A stretch of DNA of 64,000 bases, from assembly GCA_001899765.1 (NCBI GenBank), contig MKWM01000011.1:97422-161421 (forward strand), given 5' to 3'. Positions within the stretch are counted from its first letter, which is position 1. Each line of letters opens with the position of its first letter. A model generated the notes under the pieces. It searched no databases, was not told where the DNA came from, and was given only the letters and a program-made list of their open reading frames with translations. Below, in pieces: positions 9,052 through 17,131 of the stretch. Position numbers and translations under genes: made by a program. Source of the stretch: Thiobacillus sp. 63-78. Lineage in GTDB: Bacteria > Pseudomonadota > Gammaproteobacteria > Burkholderiales > Thiobacillaceae.

Positions 9052-9768
9052 ATGCAACACGCCATGCCACAGATACCAATCGGGGAATTGACGGACACCG
9101 GACTGGCGGAGCGCATTGCCTCGGGAGACATGCTGGCGTTGCAGTACTTGATGCGACGACACAACCAGACGCTCTACCGCACCGCACGCAGCATCCTGAA
9201 AGACGATGCCGAGGCCGAGGATGCCGTACAGGAGGCCTATGTGCTGGCCTATCGCGCAATGGATCAGTTTCGCGGCGATGCGAAACTGTCGACCTGGCTG
9301 ATCCGTATTGCGGTCAATGTGTCGATCCGGCGAGCACGAAAACTCAACCGCAGCGCCGAGGTGATCGACCTGGTGGGCGATCCGGATGCGCTGTGGGGGA
9401 CGGGTGAGGATTTGCTGGAGGCCGGGATGGATGAACATGCGCCCGAACAGCCTGAACATGTCGCCTTGCGCGCGGAAACCCGACGGCTGATCGAAGACAA
9501 GATCAACCGGCTGCCGGATATCTTTCGCACGGTATTCGTCATGCGTGCCGTCGAGGAGATGTCGGTGGCCGAGACGGCCATTTGCCTGGATATTCCGGAG
9601 GCCACGGTACGTACGCGCTATTTCCGGGCGAAAAGCCTGCTGCGTGAAGCCCTGGCGCGCGAGATCGACTTCTGCCTGGGTGAGACATTCTCGTTTGCCG
9701 GAGAGCGTTGCGACCGCATCGTCGCCGGCGTGTTACGCCGGCTCGACACGCCACCCGGCACATCCTGA
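9052..9768 (+). CDS. RNA polymerase sigma factor, ECF subfamily
   Basis: 238 aa, ATG preceded by AGGGAG. Region 2 spans about residues 24-95 (LQYLMRRHNQTLYRTARSIL, AEDAVQEAYVLAYRAMDQFRGDAKLSTWLIRIAVNVSIRRAR), and region 4 spans ~145-200 (RLPDIFRTVFVMRAVEEMSVAETAICLDIPEATVRTRYFRAKSLLREAL). There is no region 3, as in group IV sigma factors. After region 4 comes an extra ~35-residue tail with two cysteines (DFCLGETFSFAGERCDRIV). No anti-sigma gene is adjacent; instead a Tat-exported ferritin-like protein and a cytochrome c follow. The signal it senses is unknown. Confidence 0.92.
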   Translation: MQHAMPQIPIGELTDTGLAERIASGDMLALQYLMRRHNQTLYRTARSILKDDAEAEDAVQEAYVLAYRAMDQFRGDAKLSTWLIRIAVNVSIRRARKLNRSAEVIDLVGDPDALWGTGEDLLEAGMDEHAPEQPEHVALRAETRRLIEDKINRLPDIFRTVFVMRAVEEMSVAETAICLDIPEATVRTRYFRAKSLLREALAREIDFCLGETFSFAGERCDRIVAGVLRRLDTPPGTS

Positions 9769-9856
9769 TGGACCCGGCTTCCCTGCACACTGCGCAGCCA
9801 GGTCACGGCTGGGCAGGCAGACTTGTTCGCAATACTTTTTGAAAAGGAAACATGCC

Positions 9857-10456
9857 ATGTCTTCACGCATTCAAACGCCCGACACTTCATTTGCCTTGCT
9901 CCATGACGCGCCGGAGCTGGAAACCCGCCGCTCCTTTCTCGGGAAATCCGGACTGGTGCTCTCCGGCGCGGCGATTGCCCTGCTGGCTGGACGGGACGCC
10001 CTGGCCAAGGGGAAAAAGACGGCCGGCTCCGATGTCAACGTGCTGAACAGCGCACTGGGCGCAGAACTCGAGGCCATCGCCGCATACCAGGTGGGAGCGG
10101 AAAGTGGCTTGCTGCAGAAGCCTGTACTCGATCTGGCCGTGACATTCCAGGGGCACCACAAGGCGCATGCCGATCTGCTCGCCCAAACCGTTGCCAAGCT
10201 GGGCGGCAAGCCCGTGTCGGCAAAAGAGAAATACGATTTCCCGGTAGACACCCTGAAAACCCAGGCTGATGTGCTGCGCTTCGCAGCCATGCTCGAGAAG
10301 GGCGCCGTCAGTGCCTATCTGGGCGCTGTGCCGATCCTCGACAATCGCGATCTGGCCAAAGCCGCTGCCAGCATCCTGGGCGACGAAGCCATGCACTGGG
10401 CGATCCTGCGTAACGCACTGGGCGAGGCGCCGGTACCTGTCGCGTTCATGTCGTGA
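9857..10456 (+). CDS. Tat-exported ferritin-like (four-helix) protein
   Basis: 199 aa from the ATG at 9857, placed behind AAAAGGAAA. Residues ~23-50 are a twin-arginine signal (TRRSFLGKSG, hydrophobic GLVLSGAAIALLAG, then a DALAKG cleavage region). The mature part has four helical segments with carboxylate and histidine positions in the arrangement of ferritin-like proteins: LGAELEAIAAYQVG, TFQGHHKAHADLLAQ, LEKGAVSAYLGAV and LGDEAMHWAILRNALG. Families of this type are often labelled DUF4439 or ferritin-like. A periplasmic metal-dependent oxidase or iron-handling role is an inference. Its stop overlaps the cytochrome start by 4 bp. Confidence 0.8.
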   Translation: MSSRIQTPDTSFALLHDAPELETRRSFLGKSGLVLSGAAIALLAGRDALAKGKKTAGSDVNVLNSALGAELEAIAAYQVGAESGLLQKPVLDLAVTFQGHHKAHADLLAQTVAKLGGKPVSAKEKYDFPVDTLKTQADVLRFAAMLEKGAVSAYLGAVPILDNRDLAKAAASILGDEAMHWAILRNALGEAPVPVAFMS

Positions 10457-10860
10457 GCATCGCGCTGCGAGCGCAAGCCTTGCTTGGCATCGCGCTTGCC
10501 GTCGCCGCCGGCGGGGCGATCGCGAAAGGCGAGTTGACGGGCGATCCGAAAGCCGGCGAAGCGGTCTATGCACGCTGCTTCGCCTGTCATGCGCTCACCT
10601 ACAACCGGACCGGCCCGAAACACTGCGGCTTGCTGGGGCGGCGCGCAGGCAGCGTGCCGGGTTTCCAGTACTCGGTGGCGATGAAACGCGCAAACTGGAT
10701 CTGGGACAAGAAAATGCTCGATCGTTTTCTGGCCAACCCGATGAAGGTCGTTCCGGGAACCACAATGGGATATGCCGGAGTGAAGGACAGGAAGGAACGT
10801 GCCGATCTGATTGCCTATCTCGAACAGGCGGGAAAATCCGACGTATGCCGTGAACATTGA
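10453..10860 (+). CDS. Class I c-type cytochrome, periplasmic
   Basis: 135 aa from a GTG that overlaps the upstream stop (GTGA). There is a signal peptide (LLGIALAVAAGGAIAKG), then one haem motif CFACH near residue 42, the downstream GLLGRRAG block typical of the cytochrome c2/c550 fold, and a likely sixth ligand Met in VVPGTTMGYAG. A third cysteine (GPKHCGLLG) replaces the usual Asn/Leu-rich stretch after GP, and a fourth lies near the C-terminus (SDVCREH). Monohaem electron carrier; its coupling to the ferritin-like gene suggests an electron-transfer partner, which is an inference. Confidence 0.9.
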   Translation: MSIALRAQALLGIALAVAAGGAIAKGELTGDPKAGEAVYARCFACHALTYNRTGPKHCGLLGRRAGSVPGFQYSVAMKRANWIWDKKMLDRFLANPMKVVPGTTMGYAGVKDRKERADLIAYLEQAGKSDVCREH

Positions 10861-10889
10861 TCTGAGCGTCGGCCGGCGCTTTATCCGTC

Positions 10890-10932
10890 CACAAAAAGCA
10901 TGGGCCGCTTCACGCGGCCCATGCTTTTTGTG
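10890..10932. terminator. Bidirectional intrinsic terminator between cytochrome c and rne
   Basis: Perfect 19-bp inverted repeat with a 5-base loop (TTCAC). The stem core GCATGGGCCGC is flanked by A5 on one side and T5 on the other, so it can terminate both the sigma/ferritin/cytochrome transcript and the convergent rne transcript. Confidence 0.93.
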
Positions 10933-10945
10933 GGGTGAGGTCTCG

Positions 10946-13540
10946 TCAATTCGACTGCGTTTCCACCTGTACCAGGGGTTCCTGGGGCGGCGGCACCTGT
11001 GGGCGCGAGCGCCGACGGGTGGGATGCGGAGCCGCCGTGGCCACTTCGACGGCGTTCGTTACGGGGGTGGTGGTTTCCACCTGCATCAGGCTGACGGTCT
11101 CGACCTCCTGATTGACCGTGGGGCGACGGCGGCGACGTGGGCGCGATGCCTCACTGTGTTCGGTCGCATCGACTGCGGCACCCCGGGTTTCCACCTGTTC
11201 CAGACTGGCCTGCTGTGCGGCCGGATCTTCCGGAATGATGGCCGGCGATACGGTGGCTGCATCGGTGGGCGATGCAGTCGGCGCCGCGGCCGTTTCCAGT
11301 TGCAATGCCTGTTGCGCAGGGGCCACGGCCGCCGGTGCGTGAATCGCCCGGGGCTTGCGAGCGATTTCGATGATCGCGCGGAAGCCGGCGGTTTCGATGA
11401 CGGCGTGCGGCACGCTGCTGTCTGTCTCTGCCAGCTCCGGGGAGGTTTCGCGCGAACGGCGATTGCCACGCCCACGACGGCTGCGCGACTCGCGTTTTTC
11501 CTCGGAACCGGCCTCACGCGGCGCGTCGGCCGTTTCCACTGCACGCGGCACGGGCGCGGCTTCAGTTGCGCGTGGAGCGGCTTCAGCTGCGGGACGCGGT
11601 TTCGGCTGGCGTGGCGGGCGCGGTTGTTTGGGCTGCTCGCTGCTGCGGGCTTCCCGCGCTTCGCGATTCTCGCTCTGACGGGGCTCCTGCTGACGCGCTT
11701 CACCGTTGCGGGGCTCGCTTCGTCCTTCGCCACGGCTGCGGCGCTGGCCGGGTTTGCGTTCGCGTTCCCCGCGCCGCTCGCTTGAGCGTTCGCTGCGCGT
11801 GATGGGGGCAACCGCTTCGGCGGCGGGGACCGCTTCGATCCTTGCAGGCTCGTCGCCGCGCTTCTTGAACCAGCCGAAGATGCGCTCGAACAGACTGCTC
11901 TGGACTTGTTGCGGCATGGGCGGCACCACCGGGCGCGCGGACGGGACCGGTGGCGGCGGCGCGATGGATTTGACGGCGGCCTCCTGCCGCGCCGGTACGA
12001 TGGCCTGCGCGGTCTGGTAGGCGGTTTCGGTTTCCGGCACGGCCGCCATCTTGTAGCTGGGCTCGGCCGCACCGTTCTGGTTCAGTTCATCGTGGCGCAG
12101 ACGGACGATGGTGTAGTGCGGGGTTTCCATGTGGATGTTGGGGATCAACACCACATTGACCTTGAGACGCGATTCGACGGCATGGATATCGACACGTTTT
12201 TCGTTCAGGAGGAAGGTGGCGACGTCGACCGGCAGTTGCACATGCACGGCGCCGGTATTTTCCTTCATGGCTTCTTCCTGCAGGATGCGCAGGATATGCA
12301 ATGCGGACGATTCAGTGCCACGAATATGGCCGGTGCCGTGACAGCGCGGACATGACGTGTAGCTGGTTTCGCCGAGCGAGGGCTGCAGCCGCTGGCGCGA
12401 CATTTCCAGCAGACCGAAACGCGAAATCTTGCCGGTCTGCACGCGGGCGCGGTCGTGATGCAGCGCATCGCGCAGGCGGTTCTCGACTTCGCGCTGATGC
12501 TTGGGGTTTTCCATGTCGATGAAGTCGATCACGATCAGGCCGCCGAGGTCGCGCAGCCGCATCTGGCGGGCGATTTCGTCGGCCGCTTCGAGGTTGGTGT
12601 TGTAGGCGGTCTGCTCGACGTCGCTGCCCTTGGTGGCGCGCGCCGAGTTGACGTCGACCGACACCAGCGCTTCGGTGTGGTCGATCACGATGGCGCCGCC
12701 GGACGGCAGGTTGACCTGGCGCGAGAACGCCGATTCGATCTGGTGCTCGATCTGGAAGCGCGAGAACAGCGGCACGTCGTCGCGGTAGAGCTTGACCTTG
12801 CTGACGTTGTCCGGCATCACATGTGCCATGAACTGCTGCGCCTGTTCGAAGATGTCGTCGGTGTCGATCAGGATTTCGCCGATGTCGGCCGAGAAATAGT
12901 CGCGGATGGCGCGGATCACGAGGCTGCCTTCCTGATAGATCAGGAAGGCGCCGGGCTGCGAGGTGGAGGCGCCGTCGATGGCCTTCCACAGGCTCAGCAG
13001 GTAGTTGAGGTCCCACTGGAACTCCTCGGCGCTGCGGCCGATGCCAGCGGTGCGGGCGATCAGGCTCATGCCTTCCGGGATCTCGAGTTGCGCCAGGGTG
13101 TCGCGCAGCTCGTTGCGTTCCTCGCCCTCGATGCGGCGCGACACGCCGCCGCCGCGCGGATTGGTCGGCATCAGCACGATGTAGCGGCCGGCCAGCGAGA
13201 CGTAGGTGGTCAGCGCCGCGCCCTTGTTGCCGCGCTCGTCCTTTTCCACCTGAACCAGGAGTTCCTGGCCTTCCTTCAGGTTTTCCGGAACCTTGCCGTT
13301 GCCGGGCAGGCAGGAACGGGCGATTTCCTTGAATGGCAAAAAGCCGTGGCGTTCGCAGCCGTAATCGATGAATGCGGCTTCGAGGCTGGGCTCGACGCGG
13401 GTGACGACACCCTTGTAGATATTGCCCTTGCGTTGTTCCTTGCTGGCGGACTCGATGTCAAGGTCGACGAGCTTCTGCCCGTCGACGATGGCAACCCGGA
13501 GTTCCTCCGCCTGGGTTGCGTTGAAAAGCATGCGCTTCAT
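10946..13540 (-). CDS. rne: Ribonuclease E
   Basis: 864 aa. The catalytic half starts MKRMLFNATQAEELRVAIVDGQKL, with the S1 domain (GNIYKGVVTRVEPSLEAAFIDYG), the RNase H-like and 5'-sensor region, the two metal-binding Asp in VSVDVNSARATKG and VIDFIDMEN, and the zinc-link SCPRCHGTGHIRG near residue 405. From ~510 the protein is a long, low-complexity, Arg/Glu/Pro-rich tail, the presumed degradosome scaffold and RNA-binding part. The tail contains five copies of a Q/E-V/L-E-T tetrapeptide (residues ~747, 782, 812, 820, 858). It initiates mRNA decay and rRNA/tRNA maturation. Divergent from rluC over a long leader, as in other proteobacteria. Confidence 0.97.
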   Translation of the reverse strand: MKRMLFNATQAEELRVAIVDGQKLVDLDIESASKEQRKGNIYKGVVTRVEPSLEAAFIDYGCERHGFLPFKEIARSCLPGNGKVPENLKEGQELLVQVEKDERGNKGAALTTYVSLAGRYIVLMPTNPRGGGVSRRIEGEERNELRDTLAQLEIPEGMSLIARTAGIGRSAEEFQWDLNYLLSLWKAIDGASTSQPGAFLIYQEGSLVIRAIRDYFSADIGEILIDTDDIFEQAQQFMAHVMPDNVSKVKLYRDDVPLFSRFQIEHQIESAFSRQVNLPSGGAIVIDHTEALVSVDVNSARATKGSDVEQTAYNTNLEAADEIARQMRLRDLGGLIVIDFIDMENPKHQREVENRLRDALHHDRARVQTGKISRFGLLEMSRQRLQPSLGETSYTSCPRCHGTGHIRGTESSALHILRILQEEAMKENTGAVHVQLPVDVATFLLNEKRVDIHAVESRLKVNVVLIPNIHMETPHYTIVRLRHDELNQNGAAEPSYKMAAVPETETAYQTAQAIVPARQEAAVKSIAPPPPVPSARPVVPPMPQQVQSSLFERIFGWFKKRGDEPARIEAVPAAEAVAPITRSERSSERRGERERKPGQRRSRGEGRSEPRNGEARQQEPRQSENREAREARSSEQPKQPRPPRQPKPRPAAEAAPRATEAAPVPRAVETADAPREAGSEEKRESRSRRGRGNRRSRETSPELAETDSSVPHAVIETAGFRAIIEIARKPRAIHAPAAVAPAQQALQLETAAAPTASPTDAATVSPAIIPEDPAAQQASLEQVETRGAAVDATEHSEASRPRRRRRPTVNQEVETVSLMQVETTTPVTNAVEVATAAPHPTRRRSRPQVPPPQEPLVQVETQSN

Positions 13541-13961
13541 TATTTCTCCCGCGCGCGTGCATACGGGACAGGCCAGACTGCCGCCCTGGGTCAGCGGCTC
13601 ATGCGATCACGTGTTGGGTCGAGTGAAATGGCATGGCATAAAATGTCCTGTTCCTGGAGAGGGGCGCCGGCATGGCCGGTGCGGTCTTTCCGATTCCCGC
13701 TGGCGGGGAGCCGAGCGTGAATACTGATTTCGTATGCTTCTTGTCGCGTCATTGATAACATCGCTGCTTTGCCGATTGCGCGGGGCGGGTGGCTTCGACT
13801 GCTCGCGCCAACTTGAATGTGGGCTGGGCGGCAGGAATCCAGACGGGCCGGGCCGGCGGCGGCCGGTGAGCGTTGTAACCGGCGTAATCTCTAAAATCCC
13901 GAGCATGAAACCGGGAATGAATCCGGACAGGCATCATTCGGCCTGAACCAGTGTAGTGTAT
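13541..13961. promoter_or_regulatory. Divergent rne/rluC intergenic region with long rne leader
   Basis: About 420 bp without a supported gene. In enterobacteria the rne mRNA has a long structured 5' UTR that RNase E itself cuts; the same arrangement is likely here but is an inference. Near 13664-13682 there is a GC-rich hairpin (GCGCCGGC / GCCGGTGC). Promoters for rne and rluC must both lie here; I could not place them with confidence. Confidence 0.5.
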
Positions 13962-14930
13962 ATGAAAATGAAGGACTTAGAGAAAGATTCGGTCAGGCGC
14001 CTGAAGATCGACGATAGCGCGGACAGCCAGCGTCTCGACAACTTTCTGATGGCGCGGCTGAAAGGCGTGCCGAAAAGCCGCATCTACAAGCTGGTGCGGG
14101 GCGGTGAGGTACGCATCAACGGCGGCCGCGTCGATGTCGGCTATCGCCTGAAATCGGGCGACGAGGTGCGCATCCCGCCGGTGCGCGTGGCCGTACCCGT
14201 GATCACGCCCGCCACCCACCTGCCGCAAGGCGGCATCCGCCTGCTGCCGCACGTCCTCTACCGCGATGACGCGTTGATCGCCTTGAACAAGCCGGCCGGC
14301 ATGGCGGTACACGGCGGCAGCGGCATTTCGCGCGGGGTGATCGAGCAGATGCGGCTGGAGCTGCCGGAATGCCGCTATATGGAACTGGTACACCGGCTCG
14401 ACCGCGAGACCTCGGGCGTCCTGCTGATTGCGCTGAAGCGGCGCGCCCTGGTCGGATTGCATGCGGCGATGCGCGACGGCAAGATCGAGAAGTGCTACCT
14501 CACGCTGGTGGCCGGACGCTGGCCGAACCCGTTGCAACATGTGAGACTGTCGCTGCACAAACGCGTCACCGATGACGGCGAGAAGCGGGTGACGGTGCGC
14601 GACGAAGGCCAGACCGCGCACACGATTTTCCGCCGCCTGCAGGTCTATGCAGACTTTACCCTGCTGGAAGCGGAGCTGAAGACCGGACGCACCCATCAGA
14701 TCCGCGTGCATACTTCGCACTTGGGCTTTCCGATCGCGGGAGACGACAAATACGGCGATTTCGACCTCAACAAGCGCCTGGCCAAGCAAGGCCTGAAACG
14801 CATGTTCCTGCATGCGGCCAAACTGGTATTCGATCATCCCGTCAGCGGCGAACGCCTGACGATCGAGGCGCCGTTACCGGCCGATCTGGCCATTTTTCTG
14901 GATAATTTGAAGCATGCCCAAGCAATTTGA
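13962..14930 (+). CDS. rluC: 23S rRNA pseudouridine synthase RluC
   Basis: 322 aa from the ATG at 13962; a second ATG at 13968 is equally possible and no strong ribosome site separates them. An N-terminal S4 domain (QRLDNFLMARLKGVPKSRIYKLVRGGEVRINGGRVD) is followed by the RluA-family catalytic domain with LVHRLDRETSGVLLIA, which contains the catalytic Asp, and TGRTHQIRVHTSHLGFPIAGDDKYGD. It isomerises uridines in 23S rRNA (positions 955, 2504 and 2580 in E. coli). It overlaps the HAD gene by 17 bp. Confidence 0.94.
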   Translation: MKMKDLEKDSVRRLKIDDSADSQRLDNFLMARLKGVPKSRIYKLVRGGEVRINGGRVDVGYRLKSGDEVRIPPVRVAVPVITPATHLPQGGIRLLPHVLYRDDALIALNKPAGMAVHGGSGISRGVIEQMRLELPECRYMELVHRLDRETSGVLLIALKRRALVGLHAAMRDGKIEKCYLTLVAGRWPNPLQHVRLSLHKRVTDDGEKRVTVRDEGQTAHTIFRRLQVYADFTLLEAELKTGRTHQIRVHTSHLGFPIAGDDKYGDFDLNKRLAKQGLKRMFLHAAKLVFDHPVSGERLTIEAPLPADLAIFLDNLKHAQAI

Positions 14931-15570
14931 CCTGCTGATCTTCGACTGGGACGGCACCCTGATGGATTCCGCCGGGGTGATCGCCGATTCAATCCAGCGT
15001 GCCTGCGAGGATATCGGCCAGCCCGCGCCGAGTGATCGCGCCTCGCGCCAGATCATCGGCCTCGGACTGATCCAGGCCTTGCAGACCCTGCTGCCGGATC
15101 TGTCGGCCGACGATTACCCACGCCTGGTCGAGCGCTATCGCCATCATTACCTCAGCCGCGACGACCAGATTCCGTTGTTCGACGGCGTGGCCGACGGGAT
15201 TCGTGAGCTGCATGAATGCGGCTTCCAGCTGGCGGTCGCCACGGGGAAAAGCCGCCTCGGCCTGTCCCGCGCGCTCGATGCCAGCGGCCTCGGCCCCTGG
15301 TTCGCCGCCACCCGCTGCGCCGATCAGACGCATTCCAAACCGCATCCGGCCATGGTGCTGGAACTGCTCGACGAACTCGATGCCGAATCCGCGCACGCGC
15401 TGGTGATCGGCGATACCAGCCACGACCTGCTGATGGCGTCGAACGCCGGCGTCGCCAGCCTCGGCGTGACCTACGGCGCGCACGAGGCGGGCGATCTGCA
15501 TCCGCATGCGCCGCTGGCCCTGATGAGCAGTTTTGCCGAGGTGCATGCGTGGCTGAACGCGAACGCCTGA
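14914..15570 (+). CDS. HAD-family phosphatase, phosphoglycolate-phosphatase-like
   Basis: 218 aa. HAD motif I FDWDGTLMDSAG (nucleophile and acid Asp), motif II AVATGKS, motif III Lys in HSKPHP and motif IV VIGDTSHDLLMASNAG are all present, with an alpha-helical cap between I and II. This is the Gph/PGPase-like subfamily; substrate cannot be fixed from sequence. Placement directly after rluC is a conserved betaproteobacterial arrangement. The end overlaps the Rieske gene by 22 bp. Confidence 0.9.
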   Translation: MPKQFDLLIFDWDGTLMDSAGVIADSIQRACEDIGQPAPSDRASRQIIGLGLIQALQTLLPDLSADDYPRLVERYRHHYLSRDDQIPLFDGVADGIRELHECGFQLAVATGKSRLGLSRALDASGLGPWFAATRCADQTHSKPHPAMVLELLDELDAESAHALVIGDTSHDLLMASNAGVASLGVTYGAHEAGDLHPHAPLALMSSFAEVHAWLNANA

Positions 15571-15899
15571 TCTGCGCCGCCAGCGAACTGGTTGAACTGG
15601 GGCGGGGCGTGCGCTTCGAACTGGAGCGCTCCGGCCAGTCACAACCGGCTTTCGTGGTACGTTTCGACGGCCAGTTGCGTGCCTTCCTCAACCAGTGCGG
15701 CCACATACCCGTTGAACTCGACTGGCAGGAAGGCGAATTCTTCGATTACACGCGGCTATACTTGATCTGCTCTACCCACGGCGCGCTTTACCACCCCGCA
15801 AGCGGTCACTGCGTCGGCGGACGCTGCGCGGGGCGCGGCCTGATCCCGGTCCCGGTCGTCGAACGCGACGGCCAGGTGTATGTCATTGAAACAGCTTGA
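15549..15899 (+). CDS. Rieske [2Fe-2S] domain protein
   Basis: 116 aa from a GTG inside the end of the HAD gene; no ATG is available in frame. The cluster ligands are C-G-H in NQCGHIPVELDW and C-S-T-H in LICSTHGALYHPASGHC, spaced as in Rieske-type ferredoxins. No signal peptide or membrane anchor is seen, so it is a cytoplasmic ferredoxin-like Rieske protein, not the bc1 subunit. It lies in the rluC-HAD-Rieske-sppA transcript; its redox partner is unknown. Confidence 0.9.
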   Translation: MAERERLICAASELVELGRGVRFELERSGQSQPAFVVRFDGQLRAFLNQCGHIPVELDWQEGEFFDYTRLYLICSTHGALYHPASGHCVGGRCAGRGLIPVPVVERDGQVYVIETA

Positions 15900-15909
15900 T
15901 GGAAGAACA

Positions 15910-16860
15910 ATGAGTGAGCAAGACAAACCCGCCTCGCCAAACTGGGAACGAAGCGTACTGGAAAAACTGGCGCTGTCGGCGATCCAGGAACAGCGCCGCA
16001 GCCGCCACTGGAGCATCCTGTTCAAGACGCTGGGCTTCCTGTATCTCTTCATCGTGCTGTTTCTCGCGGCGGGCTGGTTCAGCTCGGACGGCGTGTCGAT
16101 CAAGGAACATACCGCGCTGGTCGATCTGCAAGGCGTGATCGCGGCCGACAAGACCAGTGCAGATTCGGTGATCGACAGCCTGCAGAGCGCGTTCGAGGAC
16201 AAGAAAACCAAAGGGGTGATCCTGCGCATCAACAGCCCCGGCGGCAGCCCGGTCCAGGCCGGCCAGATTCATGACGAGATCAAGCGCCTGCGCGGCCTGC
16301 ATCCGGATATTCCCCTGTATGTCGTGGTGGACGACATCTGCGCCTCGGGCGGCTATTACGTCGCCGCCGGGGCCGACAAAATCTTCGTCGACAAGGCCAG
16401 CATCGTCGGTTCCATCGGCGTGCTGATGGACGGCTTCGGCTTCACCCAGGCCATGCAGAAACTCGGTGTCGAGCGCCGCCTGCTGACCGCGGGCGAGAAC
16501 AAGGGCTTTCTCGATCCGTTCTCGCCGGCCGATCCCAGGCAGGAAGCCTATGCCAGACAGATGCTGGAGGAGATCCACGGCCAGTTCATCAATGTGGTGA
16601 AGGAAGGGCGTGGCAAACGCCTGAAGGAAACTCCCGGGATGTTCAGCGGCCTGGTGTGGAGCGGCGAGAGGAGCATCCAGCTGGGCCTCGCCGACGGCCT
16701 GGGCAGTGTCGAATCGGTTGCGCGCGACGTCATCAAGGCCAAGGACATCGTCGACTTCACCCAGCGTGAAGGCCTCGCCGCGCGCCTCGCGAGCCGTCTG
16801 GGCGCCTCGATGGCGGCCGCGCTGACGCCCTTCGAAAAAACGGGCGTCACACTGCGTTGA
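15910..16860 (+). CDS. S49 family signal peptide peptidase (SppA-like)
   Basis: 316 aa from the ATG at 15910. There is a single transmembrane segment at ~43-62 (LGFLYLFIVLFLAAGWF), then a periplasmic ClpP-like fold: GVILRINSPGGSPVQAGQI, DICASGGYYVAAGADKIF with the Ser nucleophile, and ASIVGSIGVLMDGFGF. The size is that of the short, single-domain SppA form. It degrades leftover signal peptides in the membrane. It ends with a 4-base overlap with the TTG start of the Rof gene. Confidence 0.92.
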   Translation: MSEQDKPASPNWERSVLEKLALSAIQEQRRSRHWSILFKTLGFLYLFIVLFLAAGWFSSDGVSIKEHTALVDLQGVIAADKTSADSVIDSLQSAFEDKKTKGVILRINSPGGSPVQAGQIHDEIKRLRGLHPDIPLYVVVDDICASGGYYVAAGADKIFVDKASIVGSIGVLMDGFGFTQAMQKLGVERRLLTAGENKGFLDPFSPADPRQEAYARQMLEEIHGQFINVVKEGRGKRLKETPGMFSGLVWSGERSIQLGLADGLGSVESVARDVIKAKDIVDFTQREGLAARLASRLGASMAAALTPFEKTGVTLR

Positions 16861-17075
16861 GCGATTACCGCCCGATCGCCTGCGCCGATCACGAGCGCCT
16901 GGAGTTCGCGGCGCTCACGAAACAGTGGCTGGATGTGACAGTGGATGGTGCCCCCAGACGCCTGCTGCCGCTCGATGTCTACACCCGTGCTGGCGCGGAA
17001 TGGCTGCGGGCCGAGATGGAAGGCGGGGAGCAGGTCACGCTGCGGCTTGACCGGTTGACGCTGAACGAAAATTAA
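16857..17075 (+). CDS. rof: Rho-binding antiterminator (Rof/YaeO family)
   Basis: 72 aa from a TTG that overlaps the sppA stop (TTGA). YRPIACADHERLEFAALTKQWLDVTVDGAPRR and the C-terminal VTLRLDRLTLNEN match the Sm-like Rof/YaeO fold (E. coli begins YQPINCDDYDNLELA). Rof binds the Rho hexamer near its RNA site and blocks termination. There is no nearby rho gene. The start codon is inferred from overlap and homology. Confidence 0.82.
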   Translation: MSDYRPIACADHERLEFAALTKQWLDVTVDGAPRRLLPLDVYTRAGAEWLRAEMEGGEQVTLRLDRLTLNEN

Positions 17076-17083
17076 CAGCGTTA

Positions 17084-17116
17084 GGCCGGACTTCCGCGTG
17101 AGGCTGAAGTCCGACC
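17084..17116. terminator. Stem-loop between convergent rof and DUF2145 genes
   Basis: GGCCGGACTTC pairs with GAAGTCCGACC (11 bp, one G-U) over an 11-base loop. It lies between two convergent genes, which suggests a shared transcript end, but there is no T-run on either side. Confidence 0.45.
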
Positions 17117-17131
17117 CTTGAGTGCGCAGTA

